This document shows positions 7,545-15,517 of a stretch of DNA of 19,440 nucleotides, one piece after another. Source of the DNA: Bacteroidales bacterium (GTDB lineage Bacteria > Bacteroidota > Bacteroidia > Bacteroidales > UBA7960). The position numbers and the translations under genes were made by a program. The DNA lies in NCBI GenBank assembly GCA_007125275.1, contig SLDN01000098.1:1-19440 (forward strand), given 5' to 3'. Numbering within the stretch: the first letter of the stretch is position 1; the number at the start of each line of letters is the position of its first letter. The notes beneath the pieces were generated by a model. It was not told the DNA's origin. It was given only the letters and a program-made list of their open reading frames with translations, and did no database searches.

Positions 7545-8732
7545 TTAAACAAATTTCTGGTACACTTGCCACCACTTTTCAGGAATTTCGTTCTGGCAGG
7601 CCTCCTGGTAGTCTTTGTAGGAGCAGGGCACGAGGAACAACCTGTCATATTTTTGCTGCAGCCTGGGCGGGCAGGGAACTTCCATCCACCACCGGTCGCT
7701 TTTTTTGCTTTTGAAAAAATTGATTTTGTTTTGAAACTCTTTTATAGACACCACATATTTGATGAACTCGTCTGATTCTTTGATGTCTTTGTCGGGGTAG
7801 TCGTTTTTGCGGTGGTAGTAGCCATCGATGAAGTACCAGATCATTTGAGATACCAGGTGTGCCGTTTGTTCGGCATTGTCGAAGGCGGGGTTCAGTTCAT
7901 AAAACCCTATGGAGCTCAGCTTGTCGCTCAGTCCGGCATAGCGCACGATCTGGCAGGCTTCTTCGCCATAGAGGCCCATTGGCGAGGCTTGTGCGTTGGC
8001 CGGTGCATCGGCCTGCCTGATGGCCGAGATGTCGAAGCTCAGCATGTCAGCATTGCGCACAATGGGTTCAACCTCCTCCATATTGTTGCGTACGTAGCCG
8101 AGGCGGTAGGTGTCAAAATACAGCCGCTCCATCAGCTCTATGGCGTCCTGGTCAACAAAAAAGGTCTGGTAGCCGATGTTGGCATAGTTAAACAGGTAGT
8201 TGGGCTTGGAGATCAGGATGGAGCTCAGGAAGTTTTTGTTGCTGATGGCTTCTTTCTCTTTCAGCCCGATGTCGAAACGCGGGTCAACAGACACGATGTT
8301 GATGATCTGTCCCAGCATCTCGTAGGCCTGGTAGTTGGCGTATGTGATATCCTGGCTGCCGCCAATGATCACCGGGGTGATGTTTCTTTCGAGCAGTTGT
8401 GCCACTGCGGTCTTGACGGCAAAATAGGTGTCGGCCGGATTTTCACCCGGTCTGATGTTTCCCAGGTCTGCCACGCGGATGCTGTAAGGCCCCTGGAAGA
8501 GGCGGTAGAGGTACTTCCTGACATAATCGGGAGCCAGCGCACAACCCTCGTTGCCGGGGGCATTGCGGTCTTCCTTGATGCCGATGATGGCAATGTCGGC
8601 AGTATCCAGAGCGGGGAAGCCGGAATCCTTATGATGAATGCCGATGTGTTGTCCCAGCATGAGCGGATGCGTTGCCGGGCCGGCAGGTAAAAGGCTTATA
8701 TCAACTGCTTCAAAAAAATCAATAATATCCAT
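7545..8732 (-). CDS. Arginase/formiminoglutamase-family protein with degraded metal site
   Basis: 395-aa protein with the overall arginase/agmatinase/formimidoylglutamase (ureohydrolase) fold pattern: an N-terminal DIAIIGIKEDRNAPGNEG segment, VIIGGSQDITYANY (122-134), INIVSVDPRFD (144-154), DMLSFDISAIRQADAP (229-244) and GFYELNPAFD (277-286). True enzymes have GGDHS, DAHxD and SxDxDxxDP carrying six Mn ligands. Here the His of the first motif is Gln127, the His of the second is Arg152 and the second Asp of the third is Ser236; Asp150, Asp154 and Asp234 remain. A C-terminal extension of about 90 residues (310-395) is rich in aromatic and charged residues. The gene starts 20 bp after the topA stop and is probably co-transcribed with it. 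Homologues are usually labelled formimidoylglutamase, but hydrolase activity is doubtful; substrate unknown. Confidence 0.85.
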   Translation of the reverse strand: MDIIDFFEAVDISLLPAGPATHPLMLGQHIGIHHKDSGFPALDTADIAIIGIKEDRNAPGNEGCALAPDYVRKYLYRLFQGPYSIRVADLGNIRPGENPADTYFAVKTAVAQLLERNITPVIIGGSQDITYANYQAYEMLGQIINIVSVDPRFDIGLKEKEAISNKNFLSSILISKPNYLFNYANIGYQTFFVDQDAIELMERLYFDTYRLGYVRNNMEEVEPIVRNADMLSFDISAIRQADAPANAQASPMGLYGEEACQIVRYAGLSDKLSSIGFYELNPAFDNAEQTAHLVSQMIWYFIDGYYHRKNDYPDKDIKESDEFIKYVVSIKEFQNKINFFKSKKSDRWWMEVPCPPRLQQKYDRLFLVPCSYKDYQEACQNEIPEKWWQVYQKFV

Positions 8733-8752
8733 TGGCGCACAAAAAAATCATT

Positions 8753-11095
8753 TTACTTTCCCTTCCTCGGGGAAGATGTTTTTTTTGTTTTACGCGTTTT
8801 TGCGCCGGATGTTCCATCTTTAATGATTTTTCTTGCTTCTTCCAGACTGATATCTTCGGGCACCAGGTTTTTGGGGAGTTTGTAGTTGTTCTTTCCAACC
8901 TTGATATACGGCCCCCAGCGTCCCTTGAGGATTTGGATGTCCGGCTCTTCTTCAAAGGTCTTGATGATCTTTTCGAGGTCGCTGGCACGTTTGGCTTTGA
9001 TGAGCTCTATGGCCTTTTCTTCAGAAATAGACAGGGGGTCTTCTTCTTTTGGGATGCTGTAAAACTTGCCATCGTGCCTTACATAAGGACCAAAGCGACC
9101 CAGGCCGACCACCATTTCCTTGCCTTCAAACTCCCCCGTTGGGCGTGGCAGCTTGAAGAGTTCCAGTGCCTCTTCCAGGGTGATGGTGTCGAGGCTTTGG
9201 TCTTTTTGTAACCCTGCAAAGCGCGGCTTGTCATCCTCATCAGCCCCGCCGAGCTGTATCATGGATCCAAAACGCCCTATGCGGGCATACACGTTACGCT
9301 GGCTCACGGGATCTTTGCCAAGCAAACGCTGACCACTATACTTTTGTGAGGTGTGCAGTGTATCCTCTACCTGTTTATGAAAAGGCCAGTAAAACTCTTT
9401 GATGACATTTACCCAAGGCTTCTGCCCTTCAGCTATCTCATCAAACTCCATCTCCACACGGGCAGTAAAATTATATTCCATGATCTCACTGAAATACTCC
9501 ATCAAAAAGCTGTTTACCACCTGGCCGATGTCGGTCGGGAAGAGCTTGTTCTTTTCAGCACCTGTTGTCTCCTGCTTCTTCTTGCTGCTAATTTGGTCAT
9601 TTTTCAGTGTGATGACATCGTAAGGTCGTTTTGAGCCTTCGCGACTCTCTTTGACTACGTATGCGCGCTTTTGTATGGTGCTGATGGTGGGTGCATAAGT
9701 AGAGGGACGGCCGATGCCAAGCTCCTCCATCTTTTTCACGAGGCTGGCTTCGGTGTAGCGTGGCTGGGGCTTGGTAAACCGCTCGGTGGCAGTCATCTCC
9801 TGTAAGGGCAACTGCTGGCTGAGCTTCAATGGCGGCAGCAGCCCTGAGCCGTTTTCTTCTTCTTCATCGTCGGTCGATTCAAGGTAAACCTTCAAAAAAC
9901 CGTCAAACTTAACGACTTCGCCGGTGGCAACAAATTTTTCGTCTGCCGTGGAGATGCCGATGCTGATATTGGTCTTTTCGAGCAGCGCATCACTCATCTG
10001 CGACGCCAGGGTGCGCTTCCAGATGAGCTCGTAGAGTTTTTTCTCGGCAGCATCCTTTCCTGCAGCCTGCACCTTCATCTCGGTAGGCCTGATGGCTTCG
10101 TGCGCCTCCTGGGCGCCTTTGGACTTTGTGGCATACTTGCGTAGCTTTACGTAATCGCTGCCGTAGCTTTTCTCGATCTCCTCTTTGGCCATCGCCATCG
10201 CCGTGCCGGAAAGGTTAAAAGAGTCGGTACGCATATAGGTGATCTTACCCGACTCGTAAAGCTTTTGCGCTACCATCATCGTACGCGAAACCGAAAACCC
10301 CAGCTTGCGGCTGGCCTCCTGCTGCAGGGTAGAGGTCGTGAACGGAGGCGCCGGCGACTTTTTGCCGGGCTTCTTTTCAATGTCCTCTATCGTGTAGATG
10401 GCACCCTTGCACTTTTCCAGGAAGGCCGTCGCCTCTTCGCCCGTTTTAAAGCGTTTGGGCAGGTCAGCCTTCAGACTGGTGGTCTGTCCATCGCTTTCCA
10501 CCGTAAAGATGGCAGATACACGATAGCTTCCCGTGGTCTGAAAAGCCTGGACCTCCTTCTCGCGCTCCACGATGAGGCGCACAGCAACCGACTGTACACG
10601 TCCGGCAGAAAGGGCCGGCTTTACTTTCTTCCACAAAAGTGGTGAGAGCTCAAAGCCTACAAGCCTGTCGAGCACCCGGCGCGCCTGTTGCGCATATACC
10701 AGGTTCTGGTTGATGCCGCGTGGATTCTCAATGGCATTCAATATCGCCTTCTTCGTGATCTCATGAAAGACAATCCGCTTGTAGTTTTCAGGCTTCAGCT
10801 TCAGGCTTTCAGCCAGATGCCACGAAATGGCCTCTCCCTCACGGTCCTCATCAGTGGCAAGCCAAACCGTCTCGGCAGCCTTCGAAAACTTCCTTAAGTC
10901 AGCAACAACCGCCTTCTTGTCAGCAGGGATCTCGTATTCCGGATCAAAATCTTTTTCAATGTTGACACCAATGGTGCTTTTCGGAAGGTCACGCACGTGC
11001 CCGAAGCTCGACTTTACAGTGAACTCCTTGCCCAGGAACCCCTCTATCGTTTTCGCCTTCGCCGGTGACTCTACTATTACCAGGTTTTTTGTCAT
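8753..11095 (-). CDS. topA: DNA topoisomerase I (type IA)
   Basis: Relaxes negative supercoils by single-strand passage. The 780-aa protein opens with the Toprim domain: VESPAKAKTI with Glu9, then the acidic TDEDREGE at 81-88 (D82, D84, E86). The catalytic tyrosine is Y287 in GKITYMRTDS. Further core motifs are LSAGRVQSVAVRLI near 162-175 and AHEAIRPTE. The C-terminus lacks the CxxC zinc-ribbon modules of the E. coli enzyme. In their place are three topoisomerase C-terminal repeats, each with a G-R-F/W-G-x-x motif (GRFGSMIQL, GRFGPYVRH, GRWGPYIKV), and a basic tail (KTRKTKKTSSPRKGK), as in actinobacterial and other Bacteroidota enzymes. A -7 box (11116-11123) and a purine-rich GAAGAGAAG precede the ATG. 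It is first of a two-gene unit with the arginase-like gene. Confidence 0.97.
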   Translation of the reverse strand: MTKNLVIVESPAKAKTIEGFLGKEFTVKSSFGHVRDLPKSTIGVNIEKDFDPEYEIPADKKAVVADLRKFSKAAETVWLATDEDREGEAISWHLAESLKLKPENYKRIVFHEITKKAILNAIENPRGINQNLVYAQQARRVLDRLVGFELSPLLWKKVKPALSAGRVQSVAVRLIVEREKEVQAFQTTGSYRVSAIFTVESDGQTTSLKADLPKRFKTGEEATAFLEKCKGAIYTIEDIEKKPGKKSPAPPFTTSTLQQEASRKLGFSVSRTMMVAQKLYESGKITYMRTDSFNLSGTAMAMAKEEIEKSYGSDYVKLRKYATKSKGAQEAHEAIRPTEMKVQAAGKDAAEKKLYELIWKRTLASQMSDALLEKTNISIGISTADEKFVATGEVVKFDGFLKVYLESTDDEEEENGSGLLPPLKLSQQLPLQEMTATERFTKPQPRYTEASLVKKMEELGIGRPSTYAPTISTIQKRAYVVKESREGSKRPYDVITLKNDQISSKKKQETTGAEKNKLFPTDIGQVVNSFLMEYFSEIMEYNFTARVEMEFDEIAEGQKPWVNVIKEFYWPFHKQVEDTLHTSQKYSGQRLLGKDPVSQRNVYARIGRFGSMIQLGGADEDDKPRFAGLQKDQSLDTITLEEALELFKLPRPTGEFEGKEMVVGLGRFGPYVRHDGKFYSIPKEEDPLSISEEKAIELIKAKRASDLEKIIKTFEEEPDIQILKGRWGPYIKVGKNNYKLPKNLVPEDISLEEARKIIKDGTSGAKTRKTKKTSSPRKGK

Positions 11096-11115
11096 CTTCT
11101 CTTCGTTTTGGACGG

Positions 11116-11123
11116 CAAAAGTA
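11116..11123 (-). promoter_or_regulatory. Promoter -7 element of topA
   Basis: TACTTTTG on the minus strand, a full match to TAnnTTTG, about 20 bp before the topA ATG. This would give a very short leader. No convincing -33 TTTG at the usual spacing. Confidence 0.55.
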
Positions 11124-11240
11124 ATAAAATATTAACAGACACCGCCGCATTTTCCCAACGATTATTGTGAACGGTTATGTTTAACATCTTGATGGTCAGT
11201 ATATAGTAGCATCATTGGCATATAGCAGGCAGTTTTTGTG

Positions 11241-11248
11241 TATTTTTG
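11241..11248 (+). promoter_or_regulatory. Promoter -7 element of miaB
   Basis: TATTTTTG followed by CAC on the plus strand, a full match to TAnnTTTG in the context GTATTTTTGCAC, the same 12 bases as the porP promoter core. It lies about 230 bp before the miaB ATG, so the predicted transcript carries the heptad array in its 5' leader. An ATTG at 11214-11217 is the nearest -33 candidate, at slightly long spacing. Confidence 0.6.
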
Positions 11249-11262
11249 CACGCAAAAACAAT

Positions 11263-11360
11263 GGTTTACAGTTTACAGTTAGGAGTTTACAGTTAGGAGT
11301 TAGGTGTTGGGAGTTCGCAGTTCCCGGTTTACAGTTTGGGGTTCACAGTTCAGAGTTGTC
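11263..11360 (+). repeat. Degenerate heptanucleotide array in the miaB leader
   Basis: Fourteen consecutive 7-bp units in unbroken phase, consensus (A/G)GTTnnn. They begin GGTTTAC, AGTTTAC, AGTTAGG, AGTTTAC, AGTTAGG, AGTTAGG and continue through AGTTCGC, AGTTCCC, GGTTTAC, AGTTTGG, GGTTCAC, AGTTCAG, AGTTGTC. GTT is kept in all fourteen units while the last three bases vary. Phase fades after 11360. The unit GGTTCAC differs by one base from the reverse complement of the fumC-upstream unit (GGTTCAT as a rotation). Confidence 0.88.
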
Positions 11361-11479
11361 CAGAATGCCTAAACAATTCAACGATTCAACGATTAATAAT
11401 CCAACATCCAACATCCATTCGCCATCTTAGGAGTTAATACAAGCCACAGACATACAATTACTTACGCAAATGTAAACAT

Positions 11480-12820
11480 ATGAAAAAGTTATATATCGAA
11501 ACCTACGGTTGCCAGATGAACTTCTCTGACAGTGAGATCGTGGCATCTGTGATGACCTCTCAGGAGTTTGAGATGACGGATGATGTACACGGGGCGGATG
11601 TCATTTTTCTGAACACCTGTTCCATTCGCGATCACGCCGAACAGCGCGTCATCAATCGTTTGCGTGAGTTGCAGCACCTGCGCAGGAAGCGTCCCGGGTT
11701 GCTGATCGGCGTGCTTGGCTGTATGGCTGAGCGGCTGAAGGCCGAACTGCTTGAGGGCGCCGACAAGGGGATGCGTGTAGATATGGTGGCGGGTCCCGAC
11801 GCCTACAGGCAGCTGCCGCAGCTGTTGCTGGATGCTGAGAGCGGACACAAGGCCATCAATGTCTTGTTGTCGGCGGAGGAGACATACGCAGACATCAGTC
11901 CGGTGCGATATGCCGCCGGCGGTGTTTCGGCCTTTATCTCAATCATGCGTGGCTGTGAGAACTTCTGTGCCTACTGTGTGGTGCCATTCACCCGCGGCAA
12001 GGAGCGCAGCCGTGACCCGCAGTCGATCGTGTCAGAGGCTGCACAGCTGGTAGCTGATGGCTACCGCGAAGTGACGTTGCTGGGACAAAATGTGAACTCC
12101 TACCGCTGGCAGCCGGAAGGCGTTGACGAGGTCGTGGGGTTCAGCGAACTCCTGGGCAGGGTGGCGGCGGTAGATCACAGCTTGCGCGTGCGCTTTGCTA
12201 CCTCCCATCCCAAAGATATTTCCGACGAGCTGCTGGAAAAGATGGCCAGCCACCCCAACATCTGCAAAGCCATCCACCTGCCCGTGCAGTCGGGCAGCAC
12301 ATCCGTGTTAAAGCGGATGAACAGGAAGTATAGCCGCGAAGACTACCTTGAAAGGGTTGCAGCCATTAACAAAATACTGCCCGGCTGCGCCATTTCCACC
12401 GACCTGATAGCCGGCTTCTGCGGCGAAACGGAAGAAGAGCACAGGGAAACCATCTCGCTGATGAACGAGGTGGGCTTCGATTTTGCCTTTATGTTTAAGT
12501 ATTCGGAACGCCCCGGCACCCTGGCAGCCAAAAAGTATGCCGACGATGTGCCCGAAGAGGTGAAAACGCGCCGCCTGACAGAGATCATCGTGAAGCAACA
12601 AGCACTTTCTCATCAAAGCAATGAAAGAGACGTTGGCACTGTTGTTGAAGTGCTGGTGGAGGGGCCTTCGAAACGGGATAAGCAAATGGCGATGGGCCGT
12701 GCAGGCAACAACAAGGTCGTCGTTTTCCCCGACAAGGGATTTAAGCCGGGCGAATATGTGCAGGTGAAGATAACAGATTGCACCTCAGCAACCCTCAAGG
12801 GAGAAACCGTGAATGTTTAA
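11480..12820 (+). CDS. miaB: tRNA-2-methylthio-N6-dimethylallyladenosine synthase MiaB
   Basis: Radical-SAM methylthiotransferase that converts i6A37 to ms2i6A37 in tRNAs reading UNN codons. The 446-aa protein has the three-part layout: an N-terminal UPF0004 domain with the auxiliary-cluster cysteines C11, C47 and C81; the radical SAM CxxxCxxC motif C159/C163/C166 in [18 protein letters not shown]; and a C-terminal TRAM domain (about 382-446). [20 protein letters not shown] is typical of MiaB. MtaB and RimO paralogues are less likely, given the [13 protein letters not shown] segment and the start [14 protein letters not shown]. The ATG at 11480 gives exactly the expected N-terminus; no Shine-Dalgarno motif is seen. 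The stop abuts the ispD stop with no gap. Predicted 5' leader of about 225 nt includes a heptad array. Confidence 0.96.
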   Translation: MKKLYIETYGCQMNFSDSEIVASVMTSQEFEMTDDVHGADVIFLNTCSIRDHAEQRVINRLRELQHLRRKRPGLLIGVLGCMAERLKAELLEGADKGMRVDMVAGPDAYRQLPQLLLDAESGHKAINVLLSAEETYADISPVRYAAGGVSAFISIMRGCENFCAYCVVPFTRGKERSRDPQSIVSEAAQLVADGYREVTLLGQNVNSYRWQPEGVDEVVGFSELLGRVAAVDHSLRVRFATSHPKDISDELLEKMASHPNICKAIHLPVQSGSTSVLKRMNRKYSREDYLERVAAINKILPGCAISTDLIAGFCGETEEEHRETISLMNEVGFDFAFMFKYSERPGTLAAKKYADDVPEEVKTRRLTEIIVKQQALSHQSNERDVGTVVEVLVEGPSKRDKQMAMGRAGNNKVVVFPDKGFKPGEYVQVKITDCTSATLKGETVNV

Positions 12821-13510
12821 TTAGGAGGGCTCTCTAAGATTTTCCCTTGAATTGATGATTGCTTTTGCAACGATCAGGTCGGTTGGTGTTGTGACCTTGA
12901 TGTTGTTGGTGTGCCCTTCTACCAGGTAGAGCCTTTCCCCCTCGGCTTCCAGCACGGTGGCGTCGTCTGTGAATGATTCTGTGTAGTTTTTGTCATAGGC
13001 CTTTTTAAGAAGTTCCGACCTGAAACACTGTGGTGTTTGTACCAGTTTTATGCGTTCGCGCGGCAGTGGTGAGCTATTTGAATGGTCGGTGATGCGAACA
13101 GAGTCAGCAGTTTCTGCGACAGGGATTGCGTTGCCAAACTTTTCTGCAATGTTAAACACCCGTGCTATGATATCCAGTGTGACCAGCGGTCTGGCGGCGT
13201 CGTGAACAGCCACCAGGGCACGATCGGGGATGTGTGTCAAACCGCTTTTTACGGAATGAAAGCGCTCAGGTCCGCCAAAGACAAGCTTATGCCTGATATG
13301 TACGCCGTATTCACGGCAAATCTGATCCCACCGGGGCTGGAGTGCTCCGGGGAGTACAATCACAAATTGTATATTGGGATCATATCTCAGAAAGGTGTCG
13401 ATCGAATGCAGGATCAGGGGTTTGCCGTTCAGCAAAAGAAACTGTTTTGGCCGGTTGGTTCCCATCCGTTTGCCGGCGCCTCCGGCAGTGATCAGCACAT
13501 ATTTTTGCAT
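12821..13510 (-). CDS. ispD: 2-C-methyl-D-erythritol 4-phosphate cytidylyltransferase
   Basis: Third enzyme of the MEP isoprenoid pathway: transfers CMP from CTP to MEP. The 229-aa length is typical. Motifs: nucleotide-binding AGGAGKRMG at 9-17 followed by PKQF (21-24), VHDAARP (102-108), QTPQ (158-161), TDDA (181-184) and NIKVTTPTDL (203-212). The start ATG at 13510 gives the standard N-terminus MQKYVLITAGG. It lies 47 bp after queA and is probably the last gene of the ftsX-queA leftward unit; no separate promoter is evident in the gap. The family also contains ribitol-5-phosphate cytidylyltransferases (TarI), which share these motifs, but nothing nearby suggests teichoic acid synthesis, so IspD is preferred. 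Fused IspDF forms exist elsewhere; this one is IspD only. Confidence 0.92.
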   Translation of the reverse strand: MQKYVLITAGGAGKRMGTNRPKQFLLLNGKPLILHSIDTFLRYDPNIQFVIVLPGALQPRWDQICREYGVHIRHKLVFGGPERFHSVKSGLTHIPDRALVAVHDAARPLVTLDIIARVFNIAEKFGNAIPVAETADSVRITDHSNSSPLPRERIKLVQTPQCFRSELLKKAYDKNYTESFTDDATVLEAEGERLYLVEGHTNNIKVTTPTDLIVAKAIINSRENLREPS

Positions 13511-13557
13511 ATCGAGATGAGTAGGAAAGGAATGACATTAATAATTGCTGATGATGC

Positions 13558-14610
13558 TTAGTGCAAAATCAGCATGGCATCACCGTAGGTAAAGAACGTA
13601 TATTTTTCTTTGACGGCCTCTTTGTAGGCTTTCATCAGGAGGTCAAAGCCTGCAAATGCGGCCACCATCATCATGAGTGTTGATTGCGGCAGGTGGAAGT
13701 TCGACACCATGGCATTGGCCACGCTGAAGTCGTAGGGAGGGTAGATGAATTTGTTTGTCCAGCCTTCGAAGGGCTTGACGTAGCCGCTGATCGACACAGA
13801 TGACTCCATGGCGCGCATGGTGGTGGTGCCAACGGCGCAAACCCTTTTCTCCTTTTCTTTGGCCTTGTTGACTGTTTCAGCAGTTTTCTCTTCTATCATA
13901 AACTCTTCGCTGTCCATTTTGTGTTTGCTGAGGTCTTCCACGTCCACACTGCGGAAGTTGCCGAGGCCGGCGTGGAGGGTGATCTCGGTGAATTCTATCC
14001 CTTTGATTTCCAGCCGCTTGTTCAGCTCTCTGCTGAAGTGCATCCCGGCGGTAGGTGCGGCGACGGCACCTTCGCGCTTGGCAAAAATGGTCTGATAGCG
14101 TTCTTTGTCTTCGCGCTCAACAGGGCGTTTGATCAGTTTTGGCAGCGGCGTTTCACCGAGCGACTCGATGGTTTTCTTGAATTCGTCATACGTGCCGTCA
14201 AACAAGAAGCGCAAGGTGCGGCCGCGTGAAGTGGTGTTGTCGATCACCTCAGCGACCAGGTTGTCGTCTTCGCCAAAATACAGCTTGTTGCCGATGCGTA
14301 TCTTGCGTGCCGGGTCGACCAGCACATCCCACAAGCGCGTCTCACGGTTGAGCTCCCGCAGCAAAAATACCTCAATCCGGGCACCGGTTTTTTCTTTGGT
14401 GCCATAAAGGCGGGCAGGGAATACCTTCGTGTTGTTGACCACCATCACATCACCATCATCAAAGTAATTCAGGATGTCTTTGAACATCTTGTGCTCAATT
14501 TTGCCTGTTTTGGTGTGCAATACCATCATCCGCGACTCGTCGCGATTATATGCTGGACGCTCGGCAATCAACTCTACCGGCAAATTAAACTTGAACTGTG
14601 ACAGCTTCAT
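13558..14610 (-). CDS. queA: S-adenosylmethionine:tRNA ribosyltransferase-isomerase QueA
   Basis: Adds the epoxycyclopentanediol moiety from SAM to preQ1-modified tRNA at G34, giving epoxyqueuosine in the queuosine pathway. 350 aa, normal length. Signature segments: [15 protein letters not shown] near 56-70, [12 protein letters not shown] (181-192), [10 protein letters not shown] (211-220), [10 protein letters not shown] (261-270) and [19 protein letters not shown] (303-321). The start ATG at 14610 yields the usual [12 protein letters not shown] 138-bp gap separates it from truB and contains a good promoter (14660-14691), so it can be expressed independently. I looked for a preQ1 riboswitch in the leader and did not find the characteristic compact C-rich/A-rich arrangement. 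No other queuosine genes are in the window. Confidence 0.97.
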   Translation of the reverse strand: MKLSQFKFNLPVELIAERPAYNRDESRMMVLHTKTGKIEHKMFKDILNYFDDGDVMVVNNTKVFPARLYGTKEKTGARIEVFLLRELNRETRLWDVLVDPARKIRIGNKLYFGEDDNLVAEVIDNTTSRGRTLRFLFDGTYDEFKKTIESLGETPLPKLIKRPVEREDKERYQTIFAKREGAVAAPTAGMHFSRELNKRLEIKGIEFTEITLHAGLGNFRSVDVEDLSKHKMDSEEFMIEEKTAETVNKAKEKEKRVCAVGTTTMRAMESSVSISGYVKPFEGWTNKFIYPPYDFSVANAMVSNFHLPQSTLMMMVAAFAGFDLLMKAYKEAVKEKYTFFTYGDAMLILH

Positions 14611-14659
14611 AGAATATTTTATTAAAACACCGAAAAAATTAGCTTACGGGAAAGGAGTG

Positions 14660-14691
14660 CAAAGATAATACATCAGAGAGCCGTTGTCAAT
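14660..14691 (-). promoter_or_regulatory. Promoter of queA
   Basis: Minus-strand -7 element TATCTTTG at 14660-14667 (followed by CAC), full match to TAnnTTTG, with an ATTG -33-like element at 14688-14691 at a spacing of 20 bp. This is the best complete promoter in the window. It lies about 50 bp before the queA ATG, inside the 138-bp truB-queA gap. The rest of the gap shows only a short TGGG/CCCA palindrome near truB. Confidence 0.65.
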
Positions 14692-14748
14692 AGTTTTGAT
14701 GAAAAAAGTTGAAAAAGTGCAGATTAGGGTAGTTTGGGACCCCATTTT

Positions 14749-15447
14749 TTATAGTTGCAGCTCTTTTATATTGATGGCTTCTTCCACAGAATAAGTTCCG
14801 ATGTGTGTGCGGCGGAGTGCGCTGAGGTAGGCGCCGCTGCTGAGCTTTTCGCCGTAGTCGCGTGCCAGGGCGCGGATGTAAGTGCCCTTGCTGCATATTA
14901 CCCTGAAGTCCACTTCGGGCATTGCGATGCGGGTAATGTCGAAGGCTTTGATGTTGATGGTGTTGGCCTCGAGCCGGGTGTCGAGACCGGCCCGTGCATG
15001 CGTATATGCACGCTCGCCGGCGATTTTCTTTGCAGAAAACAACGGAGGCACCTGCTGTTGTTCCCCCACCATGCTTTTGGCTGTCGAAAGGAGGAGTGCG
15101 TCGGTGATGTGTGCCACAGGGAAGTCTGTGTCAGGTTCTTTTTCCAGGTCAAAAGACGGGGTTGTTTTGCCGATAAAAAATGTGCCGGTGTAGGTTTTGT
15201 CGAGGCCCTGGAAGCTGTCTATCTGCCTGGTTGACTTGCCGGTGCAGACGATCAGCAGGCCGGTGGCCAAAGGGTCCAGGGTGCCGGCATGACCGACCTT
15301 TATCTTTTTCACGCCCAAGCGGTAACGCAACAGCGATTTGATCTTATTCACCACGTCAAAGGATGTCCATTGGTAAGGCTTGTCCATAAACAGCAGCCGC
15401 CCTTCCAGGTATGATTGCCTCAACGCTTCTTTTTCCTGGTCTTGCAT
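14749..15447 (-). CDS. truB: tRNA pseudouridine-55 synthase TruB
   Basis: Converts U55 of the T-loop to pseudouridine in elongator tRNAs. From the ATG at 15447 it is 232 aa. Motifs: LLFMDKPYQWTSFDVVNKIK near the N-terminus, the catalytic motif GHAGTLDPLATG with Asp58, the Y-substrate segment DKTYTG, VPPLFSAKKIAGERAY, and CSKGTYIRALARDYG near the C-terminus. It lacks a C-terminal PUA extension, as is common in Bacteroidota. An ATG at 15483 would add 12 hydrophobic residues (MLICYIFRLFHA) not usual for TruB, so I prefer the inner ATG, though the upstream one has an AGGGAG some 15 nt before it. It lies 70 bp after uppP; part of the conserved leftward cluster. Confidence 0.95.
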   Translation of the reverse strand: MQDQEKEALRQSYLEGRLLFMDKPYQWTSFDVVNKIKSLLRYRLGVKKIKVGHAGTLDPLATGLLIVCTGKSTRQIDSFQGLDKTYTGTFFIGKTTPSFDLEKEPDTDFPVAHITDALLLSTAKSMVGEQQQVPPLFSAKKIAGERAYTHARAGLDTRLEANTINIKAFDITRIAMPEVDFRVICSKGTYIRALARDYGEKLSSGAYLSALRRTHIGTYSVEEAINIKELQL

Positions 15448-15488
15448 AGCATGAAACAATCTAAAAATATAACATATCAACATTGGCA

Positions 15489-15502
15489 GGAGATTGTTCT
15501 CC
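15489..15502 (-). other. Small hairpin in the uppP-truB gap
   Basis: Inverted repeat GGAGA / TCTCC with a 4-nt loop, extendable by a G-T pair. No T-tract follows, so it is not a terminator. On the minus strand one arm contains the only Shine-Dalgarno-like sequence (AGGGAG) ahead of truB. Function unknown. Confidence 0.4.
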
Positions 15503-15517
15503 CTAAATTACAGATGC

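Larger units (their letters stand above)
11096..11479. other. Divergent intergenic region between topA and miaB
   Basis: A 384-bp stretch without a credible gene. It holds a topA promoter element on the minus strand (11116-11123), a miaB promoter element on the plus strand (11241-11248), a degenerate heptad array (11263-11360), and a further low-complexity tail to about 11421 with short direct repeats (ATTCAACG twice, CCAACAT twice). The last 60 bp before miaB show nothing recognisable. A 71-codon open frame crossing the array is repeat-derived and not called. Confidence 0.8.

Noticed and set aside
7812..8690. 292-codon open frame on the plus strand opposite the arginase-like gene
   Set aside because: It is the antisense shadow of a gene with clear family motifs, has no recognisable domain, and lacks a promoter or ribosome binding site of its own.
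8762..8786. Terminator-like hairpin (CTTCC/GGAAG) followed by eight T on the plus strand
   Set aside because: It lies within the 3' end of topA on the antisense strand with no plus-strand gene upstream; it probably reflects the Ser-Pro-Arg-Lys codons of the basic tail.
11215..11430. 71-codon open frame in the topA-miaB gap
   Set aside because: Its sequence is produced by the heptad array, it overlaps the predicted miaB promoter, and the peptide shows only repeat-derived composition.
12821..12850. Weak hairpin after miaB followed by four T
   Set aside because: The stem is short with a mismatch, and it lies in the ispD coding sequence; too weak to call a terminator.
14611..14748. Possible preQ1 riboswitch before queA
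   Set aside because: The leader lacks the expected compact stem with C-rich loop and A-rich tail; only a promoter and a short palindrome are seen.
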